Below are positions 39,088-52,211 of a DNA stretch of 64,000 nt, piece after piece. Location of the stretch: the NCBI GenBank assembly GCA_013399895.1, contig VXBA01001171.1:139996-203995 (forward strand), in the 5' to 3' direction. The translations under genes and the position numbers were made by a program. This DNA is from Serilophus lunatus. Its lineage: Eukaryota; Chordata; Aves; Passeriformes; Eurylaimidae. Below the pieces are notes generated by a model. That model was not told where the DNA came from, ran no database searches, and worked only from the letters and a program-made list of their open reading frames with translations. How positions within the stretch are numbered: position 1 is the stretch's first letter; each line of letters starts with the position of its first letter.

Positions 39088-42000
39088 ACTAAAGCACTTA
39101 AACTAAAGCAGTTTAAGATTCTGTTCCTACTCTAACCCAGAGAAAGGCAGGATTGATTTTTAGGATTTAAAGTCATATCTTAATGTCAGAGTCAGAATCT
39201 GTCCAGCATTCATCCTCTTTGTAATGCAGAGGACAAGCAGCCACCATCAGCCCCTCTTCCACACTGTTCCCTACAATAAAAGGCAGCTGGCACAGGTGGA
39301 AGCCTCAGCACTAGGGGGATGTCCAGTATCAAAGGCATTTTCCTTGAGCACTTGGAATTGTCAATGTTTTGACTTTTGGCTCTGTCTGAAAATCAAAAAA
39401 TATAAGGTGTCAGATCTCACAGACTCATCTGTGCTATGTTTGTTTCCACCTGGCTTTTATAAGTCAGGTAGAATATAAGGGCTTGCACAGAGCTTATTTT
39501 TTATGATACTCAAAAGTCTTCAGTACAAACAAGTTGCTAACATATAGATTCTATCATGGACTTCCTGGATGCAGGTGTCCCCCTGATGCAACAAATATCC
39601 AAAGGCTAACTAACACCTTGGAAAGCCTTACCTACACATTAAAAGCAAAGTACAATGGCAAACTATGGTTGTTCTTAAAAAGCAACAGGCTTACTCATAG
39701 CTCCTACTTCCCACATGTTTTTTTCCCTTATAGTGTTTCCTCCTGCTTTCTCCACCTTGATAATTCAGTATCTGGCAAAACTGCAAAAGCCCACATTCAT
39801 AGGCTGCAATGTGGTTGTGAACTTCCAGGTACTGATGGGTGTTTTCATTCCTGTCAATAGGGTTGGTTTACAACGTTTCTGCTCTTCAGGTAGCCTGAAT
39901 ACAAAAAAAACCTGCCAGTTCCCTTCAATGAAAAACCAAACAAAACCTCGGACTGTGCAGCCACACTCCAAGCAGGAGACACCTCTTTGCTGGGGGTTGA
40001 GGACAGACACACTTCTGCTTTTTTAAGAAATCTTTTTCTCCCCCTGCACTATCAACAATGCTTACATGGCAAAACTAACAATTTTATTTCAAAGGGATAC
40101 TTTATGAAGGCATGTTGCTGATAAATTAGGTCAGACTTTTCTTGCATACTGAGCACTACTTTAAAAAATGAACGAAATCAAAAAGACCCTTAAGCACTTC
40201 AGAAATAGGCAGCATCTCTTAAAAAGGTACTTAATAAGCTGGGGCATTGATCTCCACCGCCATTTGTCAACAGCCTGTGTGCTGATCTTACCACAGACTG
40301 CAATCATGGTCAGCAACTCAAACCAAATACACCAACAATCTGATTAAATGTGAGTTTTGGTTAAAAAATAATTGAAACTGATAGAGAAATCTTAATTTCG
40401 TTAGTCCACTGGCAAAATGAAGATGGTATTTCAATCTTCAAATCTACATTTTAGGTTTTGTATTTTTGAAAACATACATTAAATATATATTATCATTTTG
40501 AACTTTGGCATTCCACTCTTTTTGCTGAAATTCTGTGAATGAAAGAAATTGAATATCAAACTCTCTTTGTGTTAGATGTACATATACTCTCATAGGGATT
40601 TAGTGGCAAGTTATTAAATGTCACTATTCATTGAGACAGTACATTTTATGTCTTTCTTAGAGAAAAGAAAATCCTGTATGTAAAATCTGTAGCAATATTT
40701 CAGTCTTACTCTAGTATCAATGACTTTTTCATCCACACTTATATGTTCAGAAATAGAGGTGGTTAAACAAAACATTACCTGTGTTTTACTGAGTTGTCAT
40801 TTGCCAAACTGCAGTGATAGTGAGTGTCACCACCACACCAGGAAGCACAACCATCCTGTACCTTTTCTTCTGAAATCCTAAACTTCTTGCACAAATGGCA
40901 AAAAATTATGAGGAATTATGCGTTCAGCATTCCTCTATATCAAATCACATAGAAAAGTATCTAGTAAGTATTTACACTAGAAAACAGTGTTCTGAAGTAG
41001 AGTATAGCAGTGTTCCATATTTCTTATCTATGAACTTAGCACTCTATTCACTTTGCTACACATCTTCCATAGAGTGCTTTAAGGCCTCCAGACATTAGCC
41101 CAAAGCAAAACCACATTGTCTCCATTTAATTATGTATCTTTTCATACTTATTGTGATCAAAACGATTGAGTTAAACAAAATGGATGCTAGTAACAGGAGA
41201 CCATTGATAAGCAAGCTAAGTTGGGTGTACGTGCACAGAGTTCAAAAGAAAAGATGCTGCTGGCATGCTGTTTACTTTTCCAATGTGAATTTATAAAGGG
41301 GAGTGAAAGTGCAATATCAAGTGAATTAGCAGGAATTAAAAGGACTAAAATCCCAGGAACCAATTAAGTCAAAGAGAAATGGAAAATGGATTCAAGCCCT
41401 GAAATGATAAAATTATTTAACAACTTATTAAAACAGTTCATCATTGTAATTAAAATCCAAGTGCCTAGAAAAAAGTGCCACAAGAAAGGTAATTATTTAT
41501 GAGAATACTTTAAAAAGCCATTTATTGTGAATTTGGGAGAGAATCGGCCTGAAAGAGTTGGTAGTAAAAACAAATTGCTTGTTTATTCATAAAATGTATT
41601 TTGGTCTAGCATACCACTAAGAATCCCTAACATCTGCTCAATGGCAGCTGTAAGTAACATTAGGAATACTCAGCCAATTTATCTCTTTCCTTTTTATTAA
41701 AAAATAAACAGGTCTTTTTAAATTATTCATTAGTAAATTAACAAAAAAATCAGCACTGTAGCTACCCATATTTTGTGGAAAGAAGTCTGCAAGCTTTTTA
41801 TGAAGATCTAAATCTTTCTATGTTTCACTGACTACTTTATTCTTTATGTGATGTCACACCTAATTTAGCAAACAAAAACTTAGAAACCTACAAGCCATAC
41901 CAGTGTCATGTCCATGAATAATACAGAATGCATCACTGATACCTCAAATGTCGTATTAGTTGCCTTCTTGTGACCTGAACAGAGTCTTCTCTTACCTTCT

Positions 42001-43744
42001 ATTTGCCTTCTGACATCTAAAAATTTCCCTCAAATAACTTCAGATCTCCCCTGCTTCTGTCTTTCACAAACAAGACACTAAACAGGAAGGAGTTAACAAA
42101 ATGCAGTAGTGTTACTAAATAATTATTTATTCTCATCTGCAGCACTTTCATACATAGATGACAAAGTGCTCTGCATGTTTCTGTGTTTCTCTCCAAAATT
42201 GTGTTCTTAAGACAGTAAAAAATGGCACAGGAACAATTCAAACCTAAAAGCTCCTCTCTACCCCTCACTAATACTTTTTAACTTAATCTCTTCAGCATTT
42301 CAGCAGAAAAACATATGGTTTTCTTCCTATGTTTCTTTCCTGGCTTCAGTTCATACTTCATGATATAAGCAAGTTCCTGCAAATGAACTCAGCAAGTTTT
42401 TCAAAAGAATGGAGCAGCACTGTTAATTTTACTAGGATTTTTTTGTTTTTCTGCAGTGCACTCTGGAGACAGTCAGTTTAAAGATAAGTGAGCTGTATTT
42501 CTAACTCAGGCACTGGAAATCACTGGAAACAGCATCGTGACAGTAGCACAGGGTCCATCCAGCTGAAGTTCCTGGAGAAGTCTGCCTTGAAGCTGCAACA
42601 GTGCTGCAACTGGCAACCAAGCAAACTGCTGAGAAGCTGAATTTGCTTACATCCAGAGGAGCTACAAACACACTTCCTGATTACAACATAAATTAAACTA
42701 GTTAGCTATCAACAGCACATACATGGTATCATGGTATCAGAGCATGACCTGAAAAATGCAATTCTTCCTCTTCCCAGGGACTAGAAGTCACAAGAAACAT
42801 AACATCCCTTTCTATCATATCCCACCAAGCTGCTTTTCCATCCTGGGGCTCAAGTTAGTTTCAAAGCTCCATTTATGAGTAAGGCATTGTCTTCCTTTTA
42901 GTTCTCTACAGGCTGATTATACAGGACCAGTGGGAAGGAGGTTTTTGAAGATTTACGATCCATGATGTTGCCACAATTTAAGTTTAATGTGATGTATAGA
43001 ATATAGAACATCATGACCTATTTCCTTTTTGGTCCAACAGAGATGAATTAACAGATCTCCTTGATAAATTATATTAATTCACCCTTGTGAACTGCAAAGG
43101 TGATGGAAAGAAGACGTTTTACTTAAGAAGAGATCCTGGCATCATCAAGGAAGAATCTTCTCTACATCTTAGATTTAGAAAGAACTCGAGAAATCAGCTG
43201 CAGTACTACACTACAGGAAAATCACTTTATAGCCCAAATGCTAGCAGGGAAGAAACATCAAAGGTACAAATGACAATCAGTCATCAGATGCCTGTTGACT
43301 TGGCATGAAGACTACAGACTTTGCTGTCAACTTTGTCTTTTCAAAATCTCTCAAAAGCAGGACTATTACAGAGAGCTCTGGGAAAGCTATTGTACCTACT
43401 AACTAGAAAGTAAGCATAGTCAGAAACAAGAAGTGGTCTTATCTGAGAGATGCTGAATTCAAAAACTACAATTTCAGAAAAGTAATTTAAAAAACCCCTG
43501 AAACAAATGAATAGGAACATTTCCCAGCAAATGAAATTCCAAAATATAGTATCAAAGAAGGTAACATCTTCTGTTCCTTTCAACACCTTTCCAACACATA
43601 TGAGACCAAGGAAGTTCAAGTCCCTTGTGCAACTCACCAAAAATACTGTAAGGAATTACAGAGGCAAGCTGGAAAAATCTCTTTCAAAACACCAATAAAA
43701 TGAGCACATTCCTAGAGAATATTTCTGTATCTGTATTGGGGATT

Positions 43745-44007
43745 TGTAGCAGGAGACCCAATGGAGTGGAGGAGCATGAGAGCACAGGCAACCAATCAGG
43801 AGAAATGACCCATCACTCTCTGTTGAGTAGACTACAGGCAATCTGTTCTCCACTTCTATTCCCAGATCTTGCTGCAGTTTCAAGATTCCACTCAAAAGTG
43901 TCCACACTACCAATGCTAAACCAGACGTACTGCCATTCATGAGGAGACTCAAAGTGCTTGTTCACCACTTTCAGTCTATCCTCCACTCTGTTGGGTCTCC
44001 TGCTACA
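43745..44007. mobile_element. TIR-bounded insert in the LTR, possible small DNA transposon
   Basis: The segment opens TGTAGCAGGAGACCCAA, followed by tggagtggagga (43762-43773). It closes with the reverse complement of the same sequence (TTGGGTCTCCTGCTACA at 43991-44007, with tcctccactctg before it). The two ends match at 27 of 29 positions. It sits where the LTR consensus I recall runs without interruption from TGTACTGGG into the GTGGCCAGGTTTTGG region. The flanks (tggggatt and ggttttct) are only loosely alike, so a target duplication is possible but degraded. The interior has no coding capacity and would be a non-autonomous (MITE-like) element. I cannot name the superfamily. Confidence 0.5.
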
Positions 44008-44269
44008 GGTTTTCTGTGACCAGGTTTTGGCAGCAGTGGGGCTGTAGGGGAGACTTCTTTGAGAAACTGCTGGAAGCTTCCCCTGTGTCCAACAGAGCCA
44101 ATGCCAGCCTGGCTAGTCAGTAACACCTCTGGGATAACACATTTAAGAAAGGAGAAAAAGAAGTTAGGGGTAGATGAAGATGGCCACCGGAGAAGAGCAG
44201 AGTGAGAGCATGTGAACAACAATGCAGACACTAAGGTCAGTGCAGCAGGAGCAGCAGAAGGCAGTCCAG

Positions 44270-44760
44270 GCACTGGGGCTGAGGTTTCCCTGCAGCCCAT
44301 GGTGAAGACCACAGTGGAGCAGCTGTGCCCCTGCAGCCCATGGAGGACCTGTGGAGTGCAGAGATCCACCTGCAGTCCGTGGAGGAGCCCACGCTGGAGC
44401 AGGTGGATGCTGGAAGGAGGCTGTGACCCCAAGAGAGGCCCATGTTGGAGCAGGGTCCTGGCAGGGACCTGCTGACCTGTGGGGAGAGGAGCCCACGCTG
44501 TAGCAGGATTTTCCTGGTAGGACTTGTGCCCTGTGGGGGACCCATGCTGGAGCAGCCTGTACCTGAAGGACTGCACCTTGTGGAAAAGTGATCCATGTGG
44601 CATCAGTGTCTGAAGAACTGTTGCCTGTGGGATGGACTCACACTGAAGCAGTTTGTGGGGGACTGTCTTCTGTGGGAGAGGCTCAGGCTGGTGAAGTTCA
44701 TGAAGGACTCTCTCTCGTGGGAGGGACCTCACAGGAAATACAGGAAGGATCCTCTCTCTG
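44270..44760 (+). repeat. Degenerate tandem units within the LTR
   Basis: Units of roughly 40-60 bp share a core like cccatgctggagcag with a following ctgtgg or cctgtgg, repeated about nine times (for example near 44311, 44390, 44448, 44500, 44547, 44590, 44638 and 44690). They are a known part of this LTR type. They also explain the long open minus-strand frame across the region, which has repeated His-Gly-Leu-Leu and Leu-Gln-His motifs and is not a gene. Confidence 0.75.
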
Positions 44761-45659
44761 AGCAGTGGCAGAAACAGTAACTGACTGTAAACCTCACTCC
44801 CATCTCCCTGCACTGCTGGGAGGGAGGAGGTAGAACTTGGAAGGAGTGGGCTGGGGGGAGAAAATGTCTTTAGGATTTATTTTAGTTCTCATTCTTAAGC
44901 TCTGATCCTGTTAGTAATAAATTCAATTAATATCCCCACTTGGAGTCTGTTTTGCCCATGACAGTGATAAGTAAGGCATCTCTTATGGTACGTAATTCAT
45001 GCAACCCTTTGTTGTATTTTCCATCCTCTGTCTGTTTGCAGGGGGGAGTGAGAGAAGGGTTTTAGTGGGTAGCTGGCATCCAGCCAGGGTCAAACCAATA
45101 CAGTATCCTATGTTCATATTCTGATAGAAACCTTTTCCTCTGAGAAAATTACTTCCATAGTCTGACAAAGTCTATGAAGAAGACCTTTAGAATTCTGATT
45201 AAAACCTTACATTTATAAGGAAGGAACAATGCCAAATACAAGCATAAATGCATTTGCATTTGAACAGCCCTGTTTAGCTCAGAGAGGAATGGGCTTGTAG
45301 CATCGTGTAGCCAGCAGTTAGCTTGAGTATTCAGCCTGGTTCTTTCCATTTCATCATGTAACACTTCAAAATATAGTGTCAGCACCACTAGGACATGATT
45401 TGTCAAAAATTAGTAGATGCCTTTATACTCATCACAGTGGTGTTTTATCATACAGCTTTGACATTCTATGTAAGAAAACAATCCAAACTCTCCTTATGGA
45501 AAACTTCCTTGCTTCATATGACTAATTTTTGCCCACTTCTATGCTTCAGTATCTATTTTACTTATGTTTATGCTCATCTCTTGTTATGCTTGTTTTCTAC
45601 TGTATGCCTGTTTCTTATCACTAAAGAGGTGTATTCAAATGAGTGTCCATGGTTTTTTT

Positions 45660-45690
45660 AAAATAACCTATTCCTATAACCTATTCCTAG
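45660..45690. repeat. Short direct duplication
   Basis: The sequence aacctattcctat is followed at once by aacctattcctag, a 13-bp tandem duplication with one difference. Simple sequence. Confidence 0.6.
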
Positions 45691-48600
45691 TGTATTTTTC
45701 CATTCAACACCTTTCTCCTTAGAAATCTAAATCCACATTGCTGCTGTGCTGCTGTCATGAGCATATACCTTCCAATCAGATAGGCACAATCACTAGGCCT
45801 TGATACCTCAAAAAGTAAAAAAAAAAATTCCAGGACCTACAACCCCAAAATCATGCCTAGTTTATTTCCACATCTATATTAAATTTCTGTTTAGGGTCTG
45901 GATTTTCTAACTAGCTTTCATACTTGTAATCTCTTAAAAGAGACTTTTAATATTTCATAAGCCAAGTTTATATAATTGATAGATAAAGTAAACTAAATAT
46001 TTAGTTCCACTTTTCACTGGTTTAGTAGAATTTAACATCTGCTGCTGACAGAATAAAAAAAACAACCTGAAATATCAGAAAATTAAATAGTACCCTGTAC
46101 CTCTATTGATTTTACATAATATTTCCATCTTTTAAAATTGCATTCTCTCAAACCACTGCCTTCACTACCAGAGCTTCACAGATGCAAAGTTTTTTTCTAG
46201 GAAGTCGTGTTATTTTGATGACATGTTTGACTAGAACTATTCACTGTGCAACAATTTCTGAGTCTAAGGTGATATGAAACTTCAGAAGTTTTAACTCAAA
46301 TTCTAACAAATTATTTAACATAGAAACAAGGTTTCATTCATGAGGAAAATTAACCCAACAGGGGTCCTTTCTCATCTCTCTGCATCAGTTGTTATAAATT
46401 GAAAGTATACCATTTAGATATTCCTTAATTAACATGCTTCGGAAAGATCTTGAATATCAGCAAAAGTAAAGTGCTATTCAGGCACTGAGGATAGTGGACT
46501 AATACAAGGTTGACCCCTCTAAACAGTATGTTTCACTGTCAGTACTCATCTACTCACTGTGATCTACTTCACAACTGGGTTCAAAGGAAGAAGCATGAAG
46601 AATCTTCACTTTCTTAAAGGTCAGGAAGCAGAAACCTGCAGATCAGTGTTCAAATTCTTCTCTTCAGAGAGAAGGGCAGGCCTGGGATTGCCTGGGGCTT
46701 ATGGGGAATGATCACACTCCTGCTCCTCTACAATATAATTTTGTTCAGTGCAGGGAGAACACCAAAGCACAACAGAACAGGTGTACGGGATGAACAGCAA
46801 AACTCTTTCATTTAAAAAAAACATATTGGGTAGAATGTCATGAAAACAGCTGAAGGGAGGCAACCTTCCTGCTGCTACTGTCTCCTGCATCACACAACAC
46901 CATCAGCCTAGAGTACCATAGCAAGCTGTGCCAGCTCCCACCTCTCTGCCACTCCCAGGGCTGGCTGTACTAGTTAATCAGTCCGCAGCTCCCACCAGAA
47001 AATTTCCAGACTTTCTCTTGCTCTGTTTCCCAATTTCATTTGTGACCTAGGCTGTTCCATTTTCATGCACAGGCATGGAAAATTTCTATCTTCTAATGAG
47101 AAGAACATATTTCTGTTTATATCTTAATTTACTAAACCACACAGAGATTCTATAAAATGTGTAATATTAATTTTACATACAGAAAACCAGAAAGGCAAAA
47201 AGAGTTGTCAAAAGTGAGGATATGTTTGTTAAAAGTCATTCTGTTACCACAAACCCATCTTCTGGCTTCCTGTCTTGGCATTCTTCTGGGGAGAAGTGCT
47301 TGGAAATAGCACTTCTTTTGTAAGTGAGGATGGTGGAGGAAGAAAGTCAAGTGGTGCTGTGGGTAACAAAAAATCAAACAGGTACACAGCTAACAAACAT
47401 CTGTTTTACACTGGTATTTCTTCTTTGATGTCTTTAGATGGTGTATATTCTATTTTTTGATTATAGTAGAATACCCTTAATAGAACACACCTTTCACAAA
47501 ATTAGGTAACTGAGCTGGCAGGCATCCTGCTATGACAAATATGGACAGCCCCAGATAACAATCTCCGCTCAGATATGATTATATAGGCAGGCACACAGTT
47601 CAGTAAGCACATAAATAAATGCATAACAAAATGTGGCATTGCATGCACATCTGGGTTTCTAGCTTAACAAACTGCAAACAAATGAGGTTCTACTGCATAT
47701 ATTCTTCTGTTCTCCCTTCACAGATCTTTGTAACTTTATTTTTCCCCCAACAGCTTTGTGTCTCTTACATATTACTTCTGTCCTCTACTGACCCATACAT
47801 GGTGCTGTTGACTCTACTGAAAAGACTTTTCATTCGAGCCTGACCTAGCATTTCCCAATCACTTTCCATTCCTTCACTTTTGATTCTCTACACATATATT
47901 ACTGAGTTCCAGACAGAATTTTACGTCTGCATTCCCCAAGACCCACATGTTTTTTTATGTTACTAGTCCTTGTATGGACTTTCATCAGCAATTCAAACCT
48001 GAGGACATTGTTAGAACTTGTCAACTCTGAGCTTATCTATCACACCCATGTTATTTCTAATGATTAGCTGCAGTGTCATTGTTAAACTTGTAGGCAATTA
48101 CTTTGTTTAAGGGAACATCCTTGTAGTGCCTTACTGAACACACACTTACCTGCATTTTTATACTAGTGGCTTTTTTATTTCTCCCCACTCTGCACCAGAA
48201 CAAATGAAGTCACTTGTTCCTGTAACCACTTCTTTTAGATTGGTTGTATTTAAAGACCATCCATCTTTTGATCTAAATCCTAATTCAAAAACTTTTTAAA
48301 TCCATAGTATCATTCAAAACTTTGAGACGGACTGTGTCACTCTACCTTGCTATGAATCTTGTTTTTCCACAGTGCATTTTGTGCTTATTCCGTGCAGTAA
48401 ACTTTCAGTGATGTTAACCAGATCTTTGAATGTGCAGAACAACTGCAGACTGTGCCAAATGCAGGACATCTGTGATCAATTTCTAATATAATTTCATAGC
48501 ATTAATTACTGTCCCAATAAGCCTCTTAGAGCAGTCAATTGTCACCACTCCTACATGTTTCAAGACAATAACCAAGGTTATGTTCCTAAAATAACACTCA

Positions 48601-50719
48601 GTGCTCCACCTGCATGACACAAAATTATGAATTTATCTACAAGTTCAAACTGTGTAAAGATTCTAAGGAATGGGGCAGATCTTTGGACAAATGAGGTATT
48701 GTCTGCACACATGCAAAGAGAGGAGAACTGACATAAACATAATTTTATGTGCCCTCAGTAAACTGACAGAAATTCAGAAATGTGCTCATGCCCTCACTAG
48801 ATCTAATCTGTACTGCCAGAAGATCATAGCCAAAGAAAATTGGGACTATTTGCTACCATTTGTTGATGCAGGTGGGTGAACTCTCCTACACTGCACTTCG
48901 TTCTCCGAAGATAAGCAATGAGATGCAAGAATATGCTGCATTTCAACACCCACCTTCCCCAGCCAGTGAGCATAGCCAAGCTGGAACAGCATGACATCCC
49001 CATCATAATTTTCTCTGACTCTTCCTTGGCTGAAGGGAGAGAAGAAATGGCCACCAGACCATGACCGAGAAAGCTTTAGTCACCAGTCAGTGTTGAATCC
49101 TCTTCCCACATATCCAGAAGAGTAAGGACTCACCAATTTGCTCCCAGCCCTATACTGGACTTGCTGACCAGAGCTTAACATTGTATGTCACCCTTAAAAG
49201 CATTCAGAGACCATTCACATCTCTGCAAAGGAGCTGCTTATAGAAGTTGACAGACACATACTGCCCCGATTTCTGGTGGACCTTTCACAGTGTGAAGTGT
49301 ATCCTTTACAAATACACTTTAAACTCAGTGGTTATATTTCAGACACAAAAAACAAGACACAAATTGCAATCTTGTTTTATATGAGTTACCAAGCCTCCTC
49401 CCTTGGCTTGCCTTTCCTTTGGACTCTAATACTGACGACTTGGTATCAAATTACAGCTGGAGTTGTAGACACATAATTAAATCAATACATAATACAACTC
49501 ACATGCTATTGAAGGGACTCTGGACTTTTGGGTTGAGCATGAGATTTAAAGCCAGCAACTCACAACCAATTTCAGTTTGACTTTTGACTTGTCTATTATT
49601 ATCTTTGTCTTGTACTTCACAAGGCAATTTTAAGATTTATTCTGTTGATGTCACCATGTGCTTTGAAGACATAAAGTGCTATTTAAGTACCAAGTATTGT
49701 TACTTATTCAGTAGTCTTGTTTCCTACATTAGTTGCATTTGCACAAAGAATGCCTTGCTTCTCAGTCAATTTTGCTAGTTTGGTTTCCTTTGTCTGTTTC
49801 ATTTTTCATGAAGTATTTTCTTAGCAGGAGTTTTGGATCATGGTGGTTCACAACCAGCAGTAGGAAAGTCATCTCTCGCACTTAGATGACCACTAGCATG
49901 TTTACAGCCACACCACATAACCCTGCTCAAAAGAAATCTTTGCAAGGCAGTGCTCAGAAAACACATACAGGTAATGTTACCTCTGTATTTGTCTTCCCTA
50001 GTACTAACCAGAGTATAAAAACCTTACTTAGAGCAGAGAAAAAAGCTCTGTGTACTCAGGCATCATTTTGCAATGTTCCAAAACATATCTGCTCATCTGT
50101 GAACTGCAACATAAAGCTTTTCTTCTCTGTTTGGCTGTATTATTTCCCTTCATTTTTTGAATCAACAGCATCAATGGATCTAAAAAAATTTCTGGTCACA
50201 CATTTATCGTGCTTTAATTTTCTTCTTATTGCCTCAGCCATCCTCCACTACTTTTTGCAGGGGTTTTTGTGCTAGAGGCTTTAGAAGTTAGATTGTTTTA
50301 GCCCAAAGTCATTCCTTTTCTAAATTCAATGTTTACATTAGTCAGTATCTAAACATACAGCTTGACTGTTTAATGATCTATGAAAAAATTCTTTAAACCC
50401 CATACATTAGTAGAGCTGTAGAAGAAAATACATTACTTCTTCCTGATCTTTACATAGGGGCTTGTTTATATATCTGGAATAAAACCAAATATCTTCCACA
50501 TGTCACTGTTGTGCTCTCTTAGCTTCCCAAAGTGTCACGTAAAAGGAACTGTACTATCAAGAGCAGTATTCATAGTTAAAATGACAGCAATGAAGTTTCA
50601 CTTTTAAAGTACTTTCACTTAATCACTTCCTCCACCTGAATAAATATTGTTGTGCAGAACAATAAAGACTTTTTAATTTGGTAATATGAGTAAAATGTGG
50701 TTTTCCAGAATAAAAAACC

Positions 50720-50815
50720 TTATATGTGACTGAAATATGCAATTAGGCCATCAACAACTTTCTGAACTTCATCTTTTCCTTCCTTGTCTGATTTCTTTGG
50801 CAGTTTCTGATGTTT
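50720..50815 (-). other. Exon-like open segment with strong acceptor inside a DERA intron
   Basis: On the minus strand a branch-like ttcttaac and a nine-T tract ending gacag precede 50815. The segment then reads open for 31 codons in the phase-0 frame, from KHQKLPKKSDKEGKDEVQKV to a TAA at 50720-50722. An ATTAAA follows 43 bases later (50672-50677 on the plus strand), with a T-rich, GT-containing stretch beyond. The peptide is lysine-rich, then hydrophobic, as in a plausible protein C-terminus, but I do not recognise it. It lies between exons B and C. Exon B would enter it in a different frame and reach a stop after about 14 residues, so it is not a natural DERA ending. It may be a terminal exon of an unrecognised transcript, an alternative truncating exon, or chance. 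Confidence 0.3.
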
Positions 50816-52211
50816 CTGTCAAAAAAAAAGTTAAGAAATGGTCTAAGTCTTATACTGTGTACAAGTACTGCTTAAAGACACCATGATGGAGAGAGAATAG
50901 TTACCACTAGTCTGAGTCAGACACTCTCATTTGTGTTCCTTAGGACTGTTTATTCCAAGAGACTATGAAGACACAGATTTGAGTGTCTCCTGTAGAAACA
51001 GACATGACTCATGTAAGTACACACCACACAGTGAAAAACATTTATTAGTTTAGTTAACTACTAGTTAGTTATCTAAAAGACTAGAAAAACATTAATTAGT
51101 TTATTCATTGTCCCAAAGCAGAGTCAAAAGTGCAGGCAGTTTTCTTCAGAAGCTCATGTACTCAAATCAGGACTTCAAGAAGCTCAAGAAATGGAAGTGG
51201 ACGTTACAAACCAATGACAAAAAATTCCCCGATTCAATGCTAAGAGTTTTTCTTGGTCAGCTTTCTGAATACAATGTGCTAGTTTGGTAGTGACATGGAG
51301 CCGTGATGTGCAATGCTACTTGCCACCATGTCCTCCTTAGCACTGCAAGGATTATTCTTGCCAGGTGAATCGCAGTTCTTAGAGGGTTGTCAGCCTCTTT
51401 GAAATAGGTTCTTAAATATTCCAGAAGAATTTATTGCATGTCAGTCAAGCCCATAAAGGTATGGTTAAAGGAATTTAAGCTAATTGTGTGCCTGCTCCCA
51501 TCCTGATGTCTTTCTCCTTATGTACTGTGCTAGAGAACAAAGAAAAAGTAGCCATGGAGAATTATTTCAGAGAAAACAGGAGCCAAGAGCCACCAATTCA
51601 AACAGAGGCAAATTATTCTCATACCTTACTGTGAAGCAACACTTTTCCCCAGGTTCTTGCGGGTGTAAGCATTAACACCTTATACATGGGTGATGTGCAC
51701 ATTTCTACAACTGGCCTTCACCTCCACTGCACTTCTGGGATCTGCACATCCTACCAGCAAGGTGTGTAGTGGATGGCTTCCAACAAGTCCTGCAAGGGCT
51801 GTGATTCAGAGTACAGCTGTTTGCCTATGGAAGAATCCTGTGCAATCTCCTTTGAATACAAAGTGCATGGGAACAGCACCCCAGCCTGAGCAAGGCCCCT
51901 AGTATTCTTTTAAAATCCCAGTCAATGTGGAAGTGCTCATTTTTTGACCATTTACCATCCCATTCCAAGCCAGTGACCTGTGCAGCCTGGCCACACATCC
52001 AGTGGCTCAACACCCACTGGTGAGCTGAATCAGACCTGCCATAACGTGCCATGGCCCCCAGCATATACTAGTAATCCCTCACACAGTACAAGGAAGACCG
52101 TATAAAAATCTTGGAAAGTTATCAGGAAGTGAAGACATCTGTGTTGTATTCCCTGTTCAGTTAACAGCCTTGTGCAAAGCACAACTACTTTATCAAGTGG
52201 GATTAAGGTGC

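Larger units (their letters stand above)
43732..45102 (+). mobile_element. ERV LTR of the TguLTR5 type with perfect 5-bp target duplication
   Basis: 1,371 bp from TGTATTGGGG to CAAACCAATACA, flanked on both sides by gtatc (43727-43731 and 45103-45107). The interior follows the order I recall for TguLTR5-type LTRs: aaactgctggaagcttcccc, acagagccaatgccagcc, a TATA-like acacatttaagaaagg, a block of degenerate ~45-60 bp units containing catgctggagcag, AATAAA at 44916-44921, cttggagtctgttttgccc and gctggcatccagccagggtc. It is a solo LTR; no internal retroviral sequence is next to it. About 263 bp near its 5' end appear to be a later insertion. It lies antisense in a DERA intron. Confidence 0.88.

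Noticed and set aside
43971..44813. A 280-codon open frame on the minus strand, the longest without N in the window
   Set aside because: It lies entirely inside the plus-strand LTR and its repeated peptide motifs reflect the tandem units of that LTR. The composition is skewed to Leu, Pro, Gln and His, and it matches no protein I know.
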